NCBI RefSeq assembly: GCF_001465595.2
Contig: NZ_CP013481.2
Location: 2,790,001-2,854,000, forward strand
Direction of reading: 5' to 3'
From: Pandoraea apista
GTDB lineage: Bacteria; Pseudomonadota; Gammaproteobacteria; Burkholderiales; Burkholderiaceae
Length of the DNA stretch: 64,000 nucleotides
Shown: positions 43,830-53,144 of the stretch, piece by piece
How the letters are laid out: each line of letters opens with the position of its first letter
How positions within the stretch are numbered: the stretch's first letter is position 1
Position numbers and translations under genes: made by a program
Notes under the pieces: model-generated
Seen by the model: only the letters and a program-made list of their open reading frames with translations
Databases searched by the model: none
Told to the model about the DNA's origin: nothing

Positions 43830-46800
43830 ATGTTCGATACCGTTCTGATCGCCAACCGTGGCGAGATCGCTTGTCGTATTGCGCGCACGTTGCGTCGCAT
43901 GGACATTCGCAGCGTTGCGGTGTATTCCGACGCCGACCGCAATAGCCTTCATGTCGGCGCAGCCGATGTGGCCGTGCCATTGGGCGGAAATTCGCCCGCC
44001 GAGAGCTATTTGCGTACGGATCTCATCATTGCCGCAGCGAAAGCGACCGGTGCGCAGGCCATCATCCCCGGATATGGTTTTTTGTCGGAGAACGCTGAAT
44101 TTGCAGCGCAATGCGAGGCGCAGGGCATCGCATTCGTCGGCCCGACGCCCGAACAGATGGAGCAGTTCGGGCTCAAGCACGCGGCCCGCGAGCTTGCCGA
44201 ACTCGCTGGCGTGCCGCTGACGCCGGGCTCGGGATTGCTCGCCGACGTTGACGCTGCGCGATCGGCGGCCGCTGTTATCGGGTATCCCGTCATGCTCAAG
44301 AGCACGGCGGGGGGCGGGGGTATCGGTCTTACGCGCTGTAACGACGAAGCGGCGCTTGTTACGGCTTTCGCGTCTGTGCAGCGACTGGGGAAGTCGTTCT
44401 TCGCGAATGCCGGTGTCTTTGTCGAGCGCTTCGTGGATCGTGCGCGGCACATTGAAGTCCAGATTTTCGGCGATGGACAAGGCAACGTCATTACGCTGGG
44501 CGAACGCGACTGTTCGCTGCAACGCCGTCATCAGAAGGTTGTGGAGGAGACCCCGGCACCCAACTTGCCTCCTCAAGTGCGCGAACAACTGCTGGCAGCG
44601 GCCCGTCGGCTGGGACAGTCGGTCAACTACCGGTCGGCAGGCACGGTCGAGTTCATTTACGACGCTGCCAGGCAAGCGTTCTACTTCCTCGAAGTCAATA
44701 CGCGTTTGCAAGTGGAGCACGCGATTACCGAGGCCGTGACGGGGGTAGATCTCGTCGAGTGGATGATTCGCACCGCGGCCGGCGAGCCGCCGGCACTCGA
44801 TCGGGACGTGACCGGCCACGGCGCCAGCATCGAGGTTCGGGTCTACGCCGAGAACCCATTACGCAACTTCGTGCCTAGTCCGGGCGTGCTCACGCAGGTC
44901 GAGTTTCCGGCAGAGGTGCGTGTCGATACCTGGGTCGAAACGGGAACGGAGGTGTCGGCGCACTACGACCCGATGATCGCCAAGGTCATTGTTTTCGGCG
45001 ACGACCGGAAGGCGGCCATCGCCCGTCTTCGGGACGCACTGGCACGCGTGCGGCTTGGCGGTATTGCGACCAATCTCGACTACCTGCGCGCGGTTGTGGG
45101 CGCGGAAGCATTCGCTGCCGGGGATGTTTCGACGCGGGCGCTCGACACTTTTCCCTATGCGCCGAATGCCGTCGAAGTGCTTGACCCCGGTACTTACACA
45201 ACGATTCAGGACTATCCGGGCCGCGTGGGTTACTGGGATATCGGCCTGCCGCCGTCGGGGCCGATGGACGACTGGGCGTTTCGCGTGGCCAATCGGATCG
45301 TCGGCAACGCTCCGCACGCAGCAGGTATCGAGGCAACGGTCCTGGGGCCGACGTTGCGCTTCTGGGCCGACGCCACGATTGCGTTGACGGGTGCACCGGC
45401 AGACGCCGAACTCGATGCGGCGCCGGTGCCGTTCTGGTCTCCGATTCACGTCAAGGCCGGGCAGACGCTGCGCATGGGCAAGGCACGAGACGGATGCCGG
45501 ACTTACCTCGCCGTCCGTCATGGATTCGACGTCCCCGTCTACCTCGGCAGCCGCGCCACGTTCGCATTGGGACAATTCGGGGGGCATGCAGGGCGGACCT
45601 TGCGCGCATCTGACGTCTTGCCCATTGCCGACGTGACATTGCCTGCAACGCAGGATCTTGCGCCGGCGCATGCGCCGATGGCATTGCCCGAAGCGCTGAT
45701 TCCCAGGTACGGCAAGACATGGGACATCGGCGTGCTCTATGGCCCGCACGGCGCGCCGGATTTCTTTACGCAAGCGTCCATCGACACGTTCTTCGCGGCC
45801 GAGTGGGAAGTGCATTACAACTCGAACCGGCTGGGTATTCGCCTGAACGGGCCCAAGCCCGAGTGGACCCGCGCAGACGGCGGCGAGGCCGGTTTGCATC
45901 CGTCGAATATTCACGATTGCGAATACGCGATCGGCAGCATCAATTTCACCGGCGACATGCCGGTGATCCTGACACGAGACGGCCCGAGTCTCGGCGGATT
46001 TGTCTGCCCCGTCACGATTGCGAAGGCGGAGCTGTGGAAGGTCGGGCAGGTCAAGCCCGGCGACAAGATACGTTTCCGGCCGATCTCCTTCGACGATGCG
46101 CTCGCGCTAGAACGCGCTCAGGACGCCTTGCTTGCCAATTGGAATGCTGCGCTGGTGCAAGCACCGGCCGAATCGGGCCAATTGCATGAACCGGAGCGCC
46201 TATATCGAACATTCCCCGAGGCCACGCCGATCCTCCACGCGGCACCCGCACGAGGCGAGCGGCCGAAGGCGGTCGTGCGGCAGGCCGGTGACAAACATGT
46301 GCTCGTGGAATATGGCGAGAACGTACTGGATCTGAATTTGCGCTTTCGTATTCATGCGTTGATGGAGGCGTTGCGGTCGCAGGCTATCGAGGGCGTGCTG
46401 GAGCTTTCACCCGGCGTGCGCTCATTGCAGGTGCGCTTTGACAGCCGCGTGATATCACAGCGCACGCTGGTCGAGATCATTGCGGCTGCGGACGACGGAT
46501 TGTGCGACATTCGCACGATGCAGGTGCCCAGCCGCGTGGTCTATCTGCCAATGGCGTATGAGGATTCCGCCACGCTCGATGCGGTTGCGCGGTATCGCCA
46601 GTCGGTCCGCGACAAGGCGCCGTGGTTGCCGAGCAATACGGAGTTCATCCGGCGGATCAATGGGTTGGACTCTGCGCAGGCGGTGCAGGACACCGTTTTC
46701 GCCGCGAGTTACATGGTGCTGGGTTTGGGCGATGTGTACCTCGGGGCACCGTGCGCGGTACCGGTCGATCCGCGTCACCGATTGCTGACTTCCAAGTACA

Positions 46801-47465
46801 ACCCCGCACGGACCTACACCGCGGAGGGAACGGTGGGCATCGGCGGTGTCTACATGTGTATTTACGGCATGGATTCGCCCGGAGGGTATCAGTTGGTCGG
46901 TCGCACGTTGCCGATCTGGAACAAGTTTCTCAAGAACGAGGCGTTCGTCGACGGCAAGCCGTGGTTGCTGCGCTTCTTCGATCAGGTGCGCTTCTATCCG
47001 GTAACGGAGGCCGAGCTCGACACGCTACGGCGAGACTTCCGGGAAGGGCGGCAGAGCGTGCGTATCGAGGAGGAAGTCTTCGATCTGGGCGAGTACAACG
47101 CGTTTCTGGATCGTATCTCGGGCGAGATGGCGTCGTTCAAAGCAGCGCAGAAGCAAGCGTTCGACGCCGAGGTCGAGCGCTGGGTGGCGGAGGCGTCGGC
47201 AGGCGAGGGCGCACAGGAGGACCGCGAGCCTGGCGCGCCGATCGAGATTCAGGGCACCGTCGTAGCGGCGGATATTACGGGGAACGTTTGGAAGCTGCTG
47301 GCAAAGCAGGGCGAGAAGGTCAGCGCGGGCGACCCGTTGTTAATTCTGGAAGCGATGAAGATGGAATTTCAAATTGCAGCACCGCATGACGGCGTGGTCG
47401 GGTCGTTTCATTGCCGGCCGGGAATGATGATCAGTGCGGGAGATCCGCTGGTGTCGCTGGTATGA
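43830..47465 (+). CDS. uca: Urea carboxylase (biotin-dependent)
   Basis: A 1211-residue single-chain carboxylase. Residues 1-450 are biotin carboxylase (MFDTVLIANRGEIACRIARTL, HIEVQIFGDGQGNVITLGERDCSLQRRHQK), the middle is the KipI/KipA-like carboxyltransferase (GYWDIGLPPSGPMDDWAFRVANRI and later EFIRRINGLDS), and the C-terminus is a biotin carrier with EAMKMEFQ (biotinyl-Lys about 1177). It converts urea, bicarbonate and ATP to allophanate, the substrate of the upstream hydrolase, so this organism has a nickel-free route for urea nitrogen. I used ATG at 43830, the family start. The small urea-carboxylase-associated proteins and a urea transporter usually nearby are absent. Confidence 0.95.
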   Translation: MFDTVLIANRGEIACRIARTLRRMDIRSVAVYSDADRNSLHVGAADVAVPLGGNSPAESYLRTDLIIAAAKATGAQAIIPGYGFLSENAEFAAQCEAQGIAFVGPTPEQMEQFGLKHAARELAELAGVPLTPGSGLLADVDAARSAAAVIGYPVMLKSTAGGGGIGLTRCNDEAALVTAFASVQRLGKSFFANAGVFVERFVDRARHIEVQIFGDGQGNVITLGERDCSLQRRHQKVVEETPAPNLPPQVREQLLAAARRLGQSVNYRSAGTVEFIYDAARQAFYFLEVNTRLQVEHAITEAVTGVDLVEWMIRTAAGEPPALDRDVTGHGASIEVRVYAENPLRNFVPSPGVLTQVEFPAEVRVDTWVETGTEVSAHYDPMIAKVIVFGDDRKAAIARLRDALARVRLGGIATNLDYLRAVVGAEAFAAGDVSTRALDTFPYAPNAVEVLDPGTYTTIQDYPGRVGYWDIGLPPSGPMDDWAFRVANRIVGNAPHAAGIEATVLGPTLRFWADATIALTGAPADAELDAAPVPFWSPIHVKAGQTLRMGKARDGCRTYLAVRHGFDVPVYLGSRATFALGQFGGHAGRTLRASDVLPIADVTLPATQDLAPAHAPMALPEALIPRYGKTWDIGVLYGPHGAPDFFTQASIDTFFAAEWEVHYNSNRLGIRLNGPKPEWTRADGGEAGLHPSNIHDCEYAIGSINFTGDMPVILTRDGPSLGGFVCPVTIAKAELWKVGQVKPGDKIRFRPISFDDALALERAQDALLANWNAALVQAPAESGQLHEPERLYRTFPEATPILHAAPARGERPKAVVRQAGDKHVLVEYGENVLDLNLRFRIHALMEALRSQAIEGVLELSPGVRSLQVRFDSRVISQRTLVEIIAAADDGLCDIRTMQVPSRVVYLPMAYEDSATLDAVARYRQSVRDKAPWLPSNTEFIRRINGLDSAQAVQDTVFAASYMVLGLGDVYLGAPCAVPVDPRHRLLTSKYNPARTYTAEGTVGIGGVYMCIYGMDSPGGYQLVGRTLPIWNKFLKNEAFVDGKPWLLRFFDQVRFYPVTEAELDTLRRDFREGRQSVRIEEEVFDLGEYNAFLDRISGEMASFKAAQKQAFDAEVERWVAEASAGEGAQEDREPGAPIEIQGTVVAADITGNVWKLLAKQGEKVSAGDPLLILEAMKMEFQIAAPHDGVVGSFHCRPGMMISAGDPLVSLV

Positions 47466-48247
47466 AGACCGCTGCCATCGCCATCGTCGAGCCGGCCGAC
47501 ACGCATTCGCCGGAACGCGGCCCGGCCAGTAGCGCCGGATCGCTGGCTGCCCATATCTACGCCAGACTCAAGGCGGACATCTTCGACTTCCGCCTGCTGC
47601 CGGGCGACCGGTTCAGCGAGGGCGATGTGGCGAGCCGAATGCAGGTGAGCCGCACACCTGTCCGGCAGGCATTGTTCTGGCTGCAACGCGAGGGCTACGT
47701 CGAAGTTCACTTCAAGAGCGGATGGCAGGTGCGGGAGTTCGACTTCAAGTACTTCGAAGACCTTTACGAGATCCGCATCATGATGGAGTCCGCCGCCATC
47801 GCTCGTCTGGTCAGGGAGCATGCCTGCGGTGCGTTGACGCCGCTACGCGAGATATGGTGCGTGGCGCCGGCACAGCGCGAGCCCGAGCCGGCGAAGGTGG
47901 CGGCATTGGACGAAGCGTTTCATGCCGGACTGATCGCGGCCACCGGAAATCTGGAGATGGTCAGGATGCATTTCGATGTGACAGAGCGAATCCGGATCAT
48001 CCGGCGTTTGGACTTCACGAAGGCACCGCGTGTGCTGGCGACATACGAAGAACACGCGGCGATTCTCGACGCGATTCAAGCCCGGGATGTGGGCCTCGCA
48101 CAAGCACGAATCGAGGCGCATATCCGGCAGAGTCAGGCGGAGGTCAAGCAGATCACGTTGCACATGCTTCACTCGGCGCGGGAGCGATTCGACTCGCTGG
48201 CGAGACACGATCTCGTTTCGGGCAACTTCCCGGCGCCATTGAAATGA
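47462..48247 (+). CDS. GntR family regulator (FadR/FCD subfamily)
   Basis: A 261-residue regulator with an N-terminal winged helix (IYARLKADIFDFRLLPGDRFSEGDVASRMQVSRTPVRQALFWLQREGYV) and a C-terminal all-helical FCD effector domain (YEIRIMMESAAIARLVREH, DEAFHAGLIAATGN, HAAILDAIQARDV). ATG at 47462 overlaps the urea carboxylase stop by ATGA, so it is made from the same message. It probably controls the urea operon in response to a small acid or amide ligand, giving feedback; the ligand is unknown. Confidence 0.9.
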   Translation: MKTAAIAIVEPADTHSPERGPASSAGSLAAHIYARLKADIFDFRLLPGDRFSEGDVASRMQVSRTPVRQALFWLQREGYVEVHFKSGWQVREFDFKYFEDLYEIRIMMESAAIARLVREHACGALTPLREIWCVAPAQREPEPAKVAALDEAFHAGLIAATGNLEMVRMHFDVTERIRIIRRLDFTKAPRVLATYEEHAAILDAIQARDVGLAQARIEAHIRQSQAEVKQITLHMLHSARERFDSLARHDLVSGNFPAPLK

Positions 48248-48249
48248 AA

Positions 48250-48273
48250 GAAGCCGCCTGAAATGGCGGCTTC
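48250..48273. terminator. Bidirectional terminator hairpin between convergent genes
   Basis: Perfect 9-base arms GAAGCCGCC (48250-48258) and GGCGGCTTC (48265-48273) with a 6-base loop. On the minus strand it is followed by TTTCATTTC, so it should end the methyltransferase transcript efficiently; on the plus strand, following the GntR gene, there is little T-run. Confidence 0.75.
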
Positions 48274-48307
48274 CGGTTGCCTGGGAGCGGCGGGGCGGTG
48301 CGTGACC

Positions 48308-49156
48308 TTACGCTTGCGTCTCTGGCACCAGTGTGGTGGAAAAACGTTCGCGCAATTCTTCCAGCCCGAGCGATTCCAGCACGGTTTCAAGTCGTTCCGC
48401 GGGGCGGCGGCGGGGCAGGTTCTTGTACTGCGCGATGATCAGTTCGTTCTTCATCGAGTGTTCCCAACCCACCAGCTCGGTGACGGTGACGTGGTAGCCG
48501 TGGGCTTCCAACTGCAGGCAGCGCAGGACATTGGTGACCTGACTGCCAAACTCGCGCGTGTGTAGCGGATGCCGCCAGATCTCGGTCAGCGGATTGCCTG
48601 CGAGCAGCTTGCCCTTGTGCTTGCGCAATACACCGGCCACTTCGGCCTGACAGCACGGAACCAGCACGATGTGGCGTGCTTTTTTGGCCAGCGCGAAGCG
48701 GATAGCGTCGTCAGTGGCCGTGTTGCAGGCGTGCAGCGCCGTAACGACGTCGATCGTTTCCGGCAGTTCGGGTGACGTGATCGAGTCTGCCACGGACAGA
48801 TTCAGGAACGACATGCCGGGAAAGCCCAGTCGCGCGGCCAGCCCTTGAGAGGACTTGACCAGTTCTTCGCGGGTTTCGATGCCGAAGATATGCGAGTCGT
48901 CGGCCAGCGCCTTGAAGAACAGATCGTAGAGGATGAAGCCCAGATACGATTTGCCTGCGCCATGGTCTGCCAGCGTCACGCGACCGCTTTCGGTCTTGAC
49001 TTCCTGCAATAGCGGCTCGATGAACTGGAACAGGTGATAGACCTGTTTGAGCTTTCGCCGGCTGTCCTGATTCATCTTGCCGTCGCGGGTCAGGATGTGT
49101 AATTCCTTGAGTAGCTCGACGGACTGGCCAGGACGGATTTCGTGGGTATTCGACAT
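48308..49156 (-). CDS. SAM-dependent methyltransferase-like protein
   Basis: A 282-residue protein with the Rossmann motif VTLADHGAGKSYLGFILYD in place of the usual GxGxG region. It also has FGIETREELV and DVVTALHACNTATDDAIRFALAKKARHIVLVPCCQAE. The 'HACNTATD...VPCCQ' pattern is that of the Methyltransf_32/GSTCD-like group, some of which act on rRNA or related targets. The substrate here is unknown. It stands alone on the minus strand, with a terminator hairpin downstream. Confidence 0.75.
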   Translation of the reverse strand: MSNTHEIRPGQSVELLKELHILTRDGKMNQDSRRKLKQVYHLFQFIEPLLQEVKTESGRVTLADHGAGKSYLGFILYDLFFKALADDSHIFGIETREELVKSSQGLAARLGFPGMSFLNLSVADSITSPELPETIDVVTALHACNTATDDAIRFALAKKARHIVLVPCCQAEVAGVLRKHKGKLLAGNPLTEIWRHPLHTREFGSQVTNVLRCLQLEAHGYHVTVTELVGWEHSMKNELIIAQYKNLPRRRPAERLETVLESLGLEELRERFSTTLVPETQA

Positions 49157-49266
49157 GTGAGACTAAGTAAGCAGCGGGGCGCAATGTGTCCCGAATACCG
49201 GCAGTTTACCGAAAAGGAACGGACTCGACCCGAAACGCACTCGCGAGAATTTGCGGGAAACGCGTA

Positions 49267-50487
49267 TCACGAAATGCTGTCCAGTGCCTTGGCGAGCCGG
49301 TTCACCGCGCCTTCGACGTCATGCAGTTTATCCAGACCGAACAGTCCGATTCGGAAGGTCTTGAAGTCGTCCGGTTCGTCGACGCGAAGCGGAACGCCGG
49401 CCGCGATCTGCAAGCCGACATCGACGAACTTCTTCCCGGAACGTATGCCATCGTCATCCGTGTAGCAGACCACTACACCCGGTGCCTCGAATCCTTTCGC
49501 GGCAAGACTTCTGAAACCTTTGGCTGCCAGCAGCGAGCGGACGCGCTGTCCGAGCTCGATCTGTTCCGCCCGAACCTTGTCGAAGCCGTAGGCCTCGGTC
49601 TCCTTCATTACGTCGCGCAATGTCGTGAGGCTGTCGGTCGGCATGGTGGCGTGATAGGCAAAGCCGCCTTTCTCATAGGCTTCCATGATCTGGAGCCACT
49701 GGCGGAGATCGCAGGCGAAGCTGGTGCTCGTGGTGGACTCGATTCTCTCGCGTGCGAGCGGGCTGAACATGACCATTGCACAGCAGGGCGACGCACTCCA
49801 GCCCTTTTGCGGTGCGCTGATCAGGATATCGACGCCACAGGCCTGCATATCGACCCAGACCGTACCGGAGGCGATGCAATCGAGGACGAACATACCGCCG
49901 ACAGCGTGCACTGCGTCGGCCACCGCGCGTAGGTAGGTGTCGGGCAGCATCATGCCGGATGCGGTTTCGACATGCGGGGCAAAGACCAGATCCGGCTTGT
50001 GCTCCCGGATGGCAGCGACGACTTCCTCGATCGGTGCCGGAGCATATGCCGCTTGTCTGCCTTGCTCGACCGGACGCGCTTTCAACACGATCGATTCGGA
50101 CGGAATATTGCCCATCTCGAAAATCTGCGACCAGCGGAAGCTGAACCATCCATTACGAATGACCAGACATTTCTTGTTTGTTGCGAACTGGCGGGCAACG
50201 GCTTCCATCCCGAAAGTTCCGCTACCCGGAACGATAGCGACCGATCTGGCGTTGTATACCTGCTTCAGGACACCGGAAATATCGCGCATGACACCCTGAA
50301 AGCGCTGCGACATATGGTTGATGGAACGATCGGTGTACACGACCGAATATTCGAGGAGCCCCTCGTGATCGACATCAGGAAGTAATCCGGGCACATCCGC
50401 CTCCGAAAATGGAAGAGTGAAATATCTAGACCAGATTCTACTCGCTGGAGAGTCGGGCAATGGATGCAGCGCACCATTGTCATTCAT
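49267..50487 (-). CDS. Class V PLP-dependent aminotransferase
   Basis: A 406-residue enzyme of the alanine-glyoxylate/aminoethylphosphonate transaminase group. It has VAIVPGSGTFGMEAVARQF (cofactor phosphate site), HVETASGMMLPDTYLRAVADAVHAVGGMFVLDCIASG (the Asp that pairs with the pyridine N), and the PLP-binding Lys about 228 in LISAPQKGWSASPCCAMVMF. Specific substrates cannot be assigned. GAGGG lies seven bases before ATG at 50487, which is preferred to the longer frame to 50571. The gene lies downstream of a TonB-dependent receptor on the same strand with a 136-base gap. Confidence 0.85.
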   Translation of the reverse strand: MNDNGALHPLPDSPASRIWSRYFTLPFSEADVPGLLPDVDHEGLLEYSVVYTDRSINHMSQRFQGVMRDISGVLKQVYNARSVAIVPGSGTFGMEAVARQFATNKKCLVIRNGWFSFRWSQIFEMGNIPSESIVLKARPVEQGRQAAYAPAPIEEVVAAIREHKPDLVFAPHVETASGMMLPDTYLRAVADAVHAVGGMFVLDCIASGTVWVDMQACGVDILISAPQKGWSASPCCAMVMFSPLARERIESTTSTSFACDLRQWLQIMEAYEKGGFAYHATMPTDSLTTLRDVMKETEAYGFDKVRAEQIELGQRVRSLLAAKGFRSLAAKGFEAPGVVVCYTDDDGIRSGKKFVDVGLQIAAGVPLRVDEPDDFKTFRIGLFGLDKLHDVEGAVNRLAKALDSIS

Positions 50488-50623
50488 GGCGCTGCCCTCG
50501 CTGAAGGGGGGGCGCGGTGATGTCAAAGCTCGACGGTCAAATTTCTGCGTCGTCCGATGACAGGGACCCATGCACGTTCAGACATTCATTCCGGAAACTG
50601 TCGTTAAACGGCGCAATGAACGG

Positions 50624-52792
50624 TCAGAACGAAAATGCGGCAGTGACCGTTACTGTTCTCGGCAGCGCCGGAATGACCTGGCCGCCCAGAAAGTAGTTGG
50701 ACGGCACGAAGTACTTCTTGTTCGTGAGATTAAAGATATTCAGCCCGTAGCGCGCTTTTCCAATTGTGTAAGACGCCTGTGCGTCCCACACTGTGCTCGC
50801 CGGTGTGAAGAACGTGTTGGCCGAGTTGCCCGGTAGCGCCGAGTTGAACGTCAACCCAAGACCCAAACCGAGTCCGGCAAGCGCCCCTGTGCGGATATCG
50901 TATCGCGTTGCCAGTCGAAGCGTTTGCTTGGGAACGTTGAATAATTGTTTATCGACCAACGCGGTGTTGCCATCGTCAACAATTTTGGCAGTCTGCTGAG
51001 AGTACGCCACTATCCACGTCCACGCCGGCGTCGCCTGCCACCGCACGTCGGCGTCAATGCCTCGTGAGCGTTGCTTGCCTGCCTGAATGTAATAGCCTGC
51101 GTTGGCGGGATCGGCCACCGCAACATTTTCGCGGTTCAGATCGAAGAGGGCCACGGTAGCCGTAATACCGCCAAGATCCTTGAGACGCAGTCCGATTTCC
51201 TTTTGGGTGTACTCCTCCGGCTTCGGCGGCGATGAGAATAGATAGAACGCCGGGACTCTGATGCCTTCGCCATAACCGGCGAAGGCCGATATTTTCGGCG
51301 TGATTTCGTAGACGGCGCCAACGCGCGGTGAAACCTTTGAATGGCTAGTGACGTTGTAGATGCCGTAAGCGTAGTTGTTGTCGGTAATTCTGATGTCGGA
51401 ATAACGAACGCTACCCAGGAAGTGCCAGCGGCCCACATCGATCTGATCTTGCAAATAGGCAACCGTCGAGATGTAACGGTTTTGCTGATCCGGCGTTGAC
51501 GGAGCAACGGGTTCTGACCAGGCCGGATACACGGGGTTGGTCAGGTTCACGTTGTCAGACGAGACAGGCCCAAGCATGTTCGAGTAGGCCATGAATTCGT
51601 CGTCGCGCGTGTACTCGTAATCCACCCCGAGATTCAACGTGTGCTTCAACGCGCCTGTCGTGAACTTGCCAGTGAGGCTTGGCGAGAGGGTGGTGGTCTT
51701 CAGGCGCGCCCACATTCGCACGCCGCACATGGTGTTGTTAAAGGGTGTCGCGCTTCCGAAGTCGCCACAGCCCATCGGGCTAGCCGAGTCCACCAGCCAG
51801 GTCCCTCGCTGATCGAGCCGCACTTCGTTGTAGGCGCTCAACAGCGAGAAACTCCAGGCCTCTGTCAGTTGCTGGGTCCACTGCAAATTGAGACCCTTCG
51901 ACGTGTTGGTCGTATTCGGCAACCCGGCGGCCGCAATGTTGGTCTGCCTTGGCAGCGTGAATATCGATGTGTTTAGCGTACCGTTTACCGGTAACCCGCT
52001 GTAGTCGAGCGTGCTGGTATCGAGATAGCGGGCTCTTAGCACGACTTTGGTATCGGCGTTCGGCGTCCAGGACAGACTCGGGAACAGGGCTCGCTTTCTG
52101 AAGAAGACTCGATCCGTTTCACTGTCGCTGTTCGACGCTTCCCCCGTCATCCGGAACGCCCACGCGGAATTCAGCGGCTGGTTGACGTCGAAGTCCAGAC
52201 CTTTCTCACCGTAGGCCCCCGCTTTGAAACCGATTTTCCGCACAGCCTCAAGTGTCGTCGGTTCCAGTGTGGTGATCGCAATCGTGCCTCCGGCCGTATC
52301 GTAGGCACCCACGCCCTGCGCGCCAAAAAGCGCGCCCGCCGGCCCTTTGATGACGTCGATACGGTCAACATTCACAAGACTCTCCTGATCCGTAAAGTTG
52401 CCTTTCATCGCGACACCGTCGACCACCGTGCCGGAATGAAATCCGCGAATGTTGAACACGGTATTGTTGGCGTCGCGCGAATCGATGGCATTCACGTTGC
52501 TGACGTTGCGCAGTGCATCGGAGATCGTTTTAGAACCCTGATCTTCGATCATGGCGCGCGGCACCGTGATGATCGATTGCGGGATGTTCTCGATCGGCGT
52601 ATCTGTGCGCGTCGCAACGCTGCTGGATTCCACGACGTAGGCGTTGTAGCGCGCCGCACTGACTTCGGTCGGCGCAAGGGGTACGGCGTCGTCAGCCGTG
52701 GCCGCGCCAATGTAGCCCGCAGCCATCGAGCACGCCACCGTCGACTGCACGGCAAGCAGTGCTGCGGAAGAAGCTGTTCTTGATTTTTCCAC
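50624..52792 (-). CDS. TonB-dependent siderophore receptor
   Basis: A 722-residue outer-membrane receptor. A signal region is followed by a plug domain (ENIPQSIITVPRAMIEDQGSKTISDALRNVSNVNAI, NVDRIDVIKGPAGALFG), a 22-strand barrel, and a terminal aromatic residue (VTVTAAFSF). The plug type is that of ferric-siderophore receptors (FhuE/FpvA-like). No N-terminal signalling extension for a FecI-type sigma is present. The siderophore is unknown, and no biosynthesis genes are in the window. Confidence 0.9.
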   Translation of the reverse strand: MEKSRTASSAALLAVQSTVACSMAAGYIGAATADDAVPLAPTEVSAARYNAYVVESSSVATRTDTPIENIPQSIITVPRAMIEDQGSKTISDALRNVSNVNAIDSRDANNTVFNIRGFHSGTVVDGVAMKGNFTDQESLVNVDRIDVIKGPAGALFGAQGVGAYDTAGGTIAITTLEPTTLEAVRKIGFKAGAYGEKGLDFDVNQPLNSAWAFRMTGEASNSDSETDRVFFRKRALFPSLSWTPNADTKVVLRARYLDTSTLDYSGLPVNGTLNTSIFTLPRQTNIAAAGLPNTTNTSKGLNLQWTQQLTEAWSFSLLSAYNEVRLDQRGTWLVDSASPMGCGDFGSATPFNNTMCGVRMWARLKTTTLSPSLTGKFTTGALKHTLNLGVDYEYTRDDEFMAYSNMLGPVSSDNVNLTNPVYPAWSEPVAPSTPDQQNRYISTVAYLQDQIDVGRWHFLGSVRYSDIRITDNNYAYGIYNVTSHSKVSPRVGAVYEITPKISAFAGYGEGIRVPAFYLFSSPPKPEEYTQKEIGLRLKDLGGITATVALFDLNRENVAVADPANAGYYIQAGKQRSRGIDADVRWQATPAWTWIVAYSQQTAKIVDDGNTALVDKQLFNVPKQTLRLATRYDIRTGALAGLGLGLGLTFNSALPGNSANTFFTPASTVWDAQASYTIGKARYGLNIFNLTNKKYFVPSNYFLGGQVIPALPRTVTVTAAFSF

Positions 52793-53144
52793 GCAATCCC
52801 CCGGGAACTTTTTATTGAACCCCGAGGCTACTGGGAGCGCCCGCTACGACAAAGGCGGCAATTTGTCGCATACCTATGCATATTTTTTGGGCAATGCGCG
52901 ATCAGGCGCTCCTGGAACCGTCCCGTGTTCAGGGCCTGCGGGCGCTACCAGCGACTTCGATTTGCGGTTGAAACGCGCCGGCAGTGCCCGTGACGGCAAG
53001 CATCATGAGTCATGCCACGACGAACCATCCGGCGCAGAAAATGCCAGCGCTACAAGGTGCGATGGCGGCCAGCAGCATTCGACGGGGTCGCCCGTGCTTG
53101 ACTATGAAGCGTTTCCCTACTTTTTGGCCTCCTCGCGCCCGGCG
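52793..53144. other. Intergenic region between two TonB receptor genes
   Basis: A 352-base gap holding the promoter of the siderophore receptor. I see no good Fur box, only an AT-rich patch near 52876-52900. No convincing gene or hairpin. Confidence 0.45.

Noticed and set aside
43749..45914. Long minus-strand frames opposite urea carboxylase
   Set aside because: Antisense shadows of a complete carboxylase; no ribosome sites or domains.
52876..52900. AT-rich patch as a Fur box for the siderophore receptor
   Set aside because: It lacks the ATAAT/ATTAT hexamer pattern that is clear upstream of feoA.
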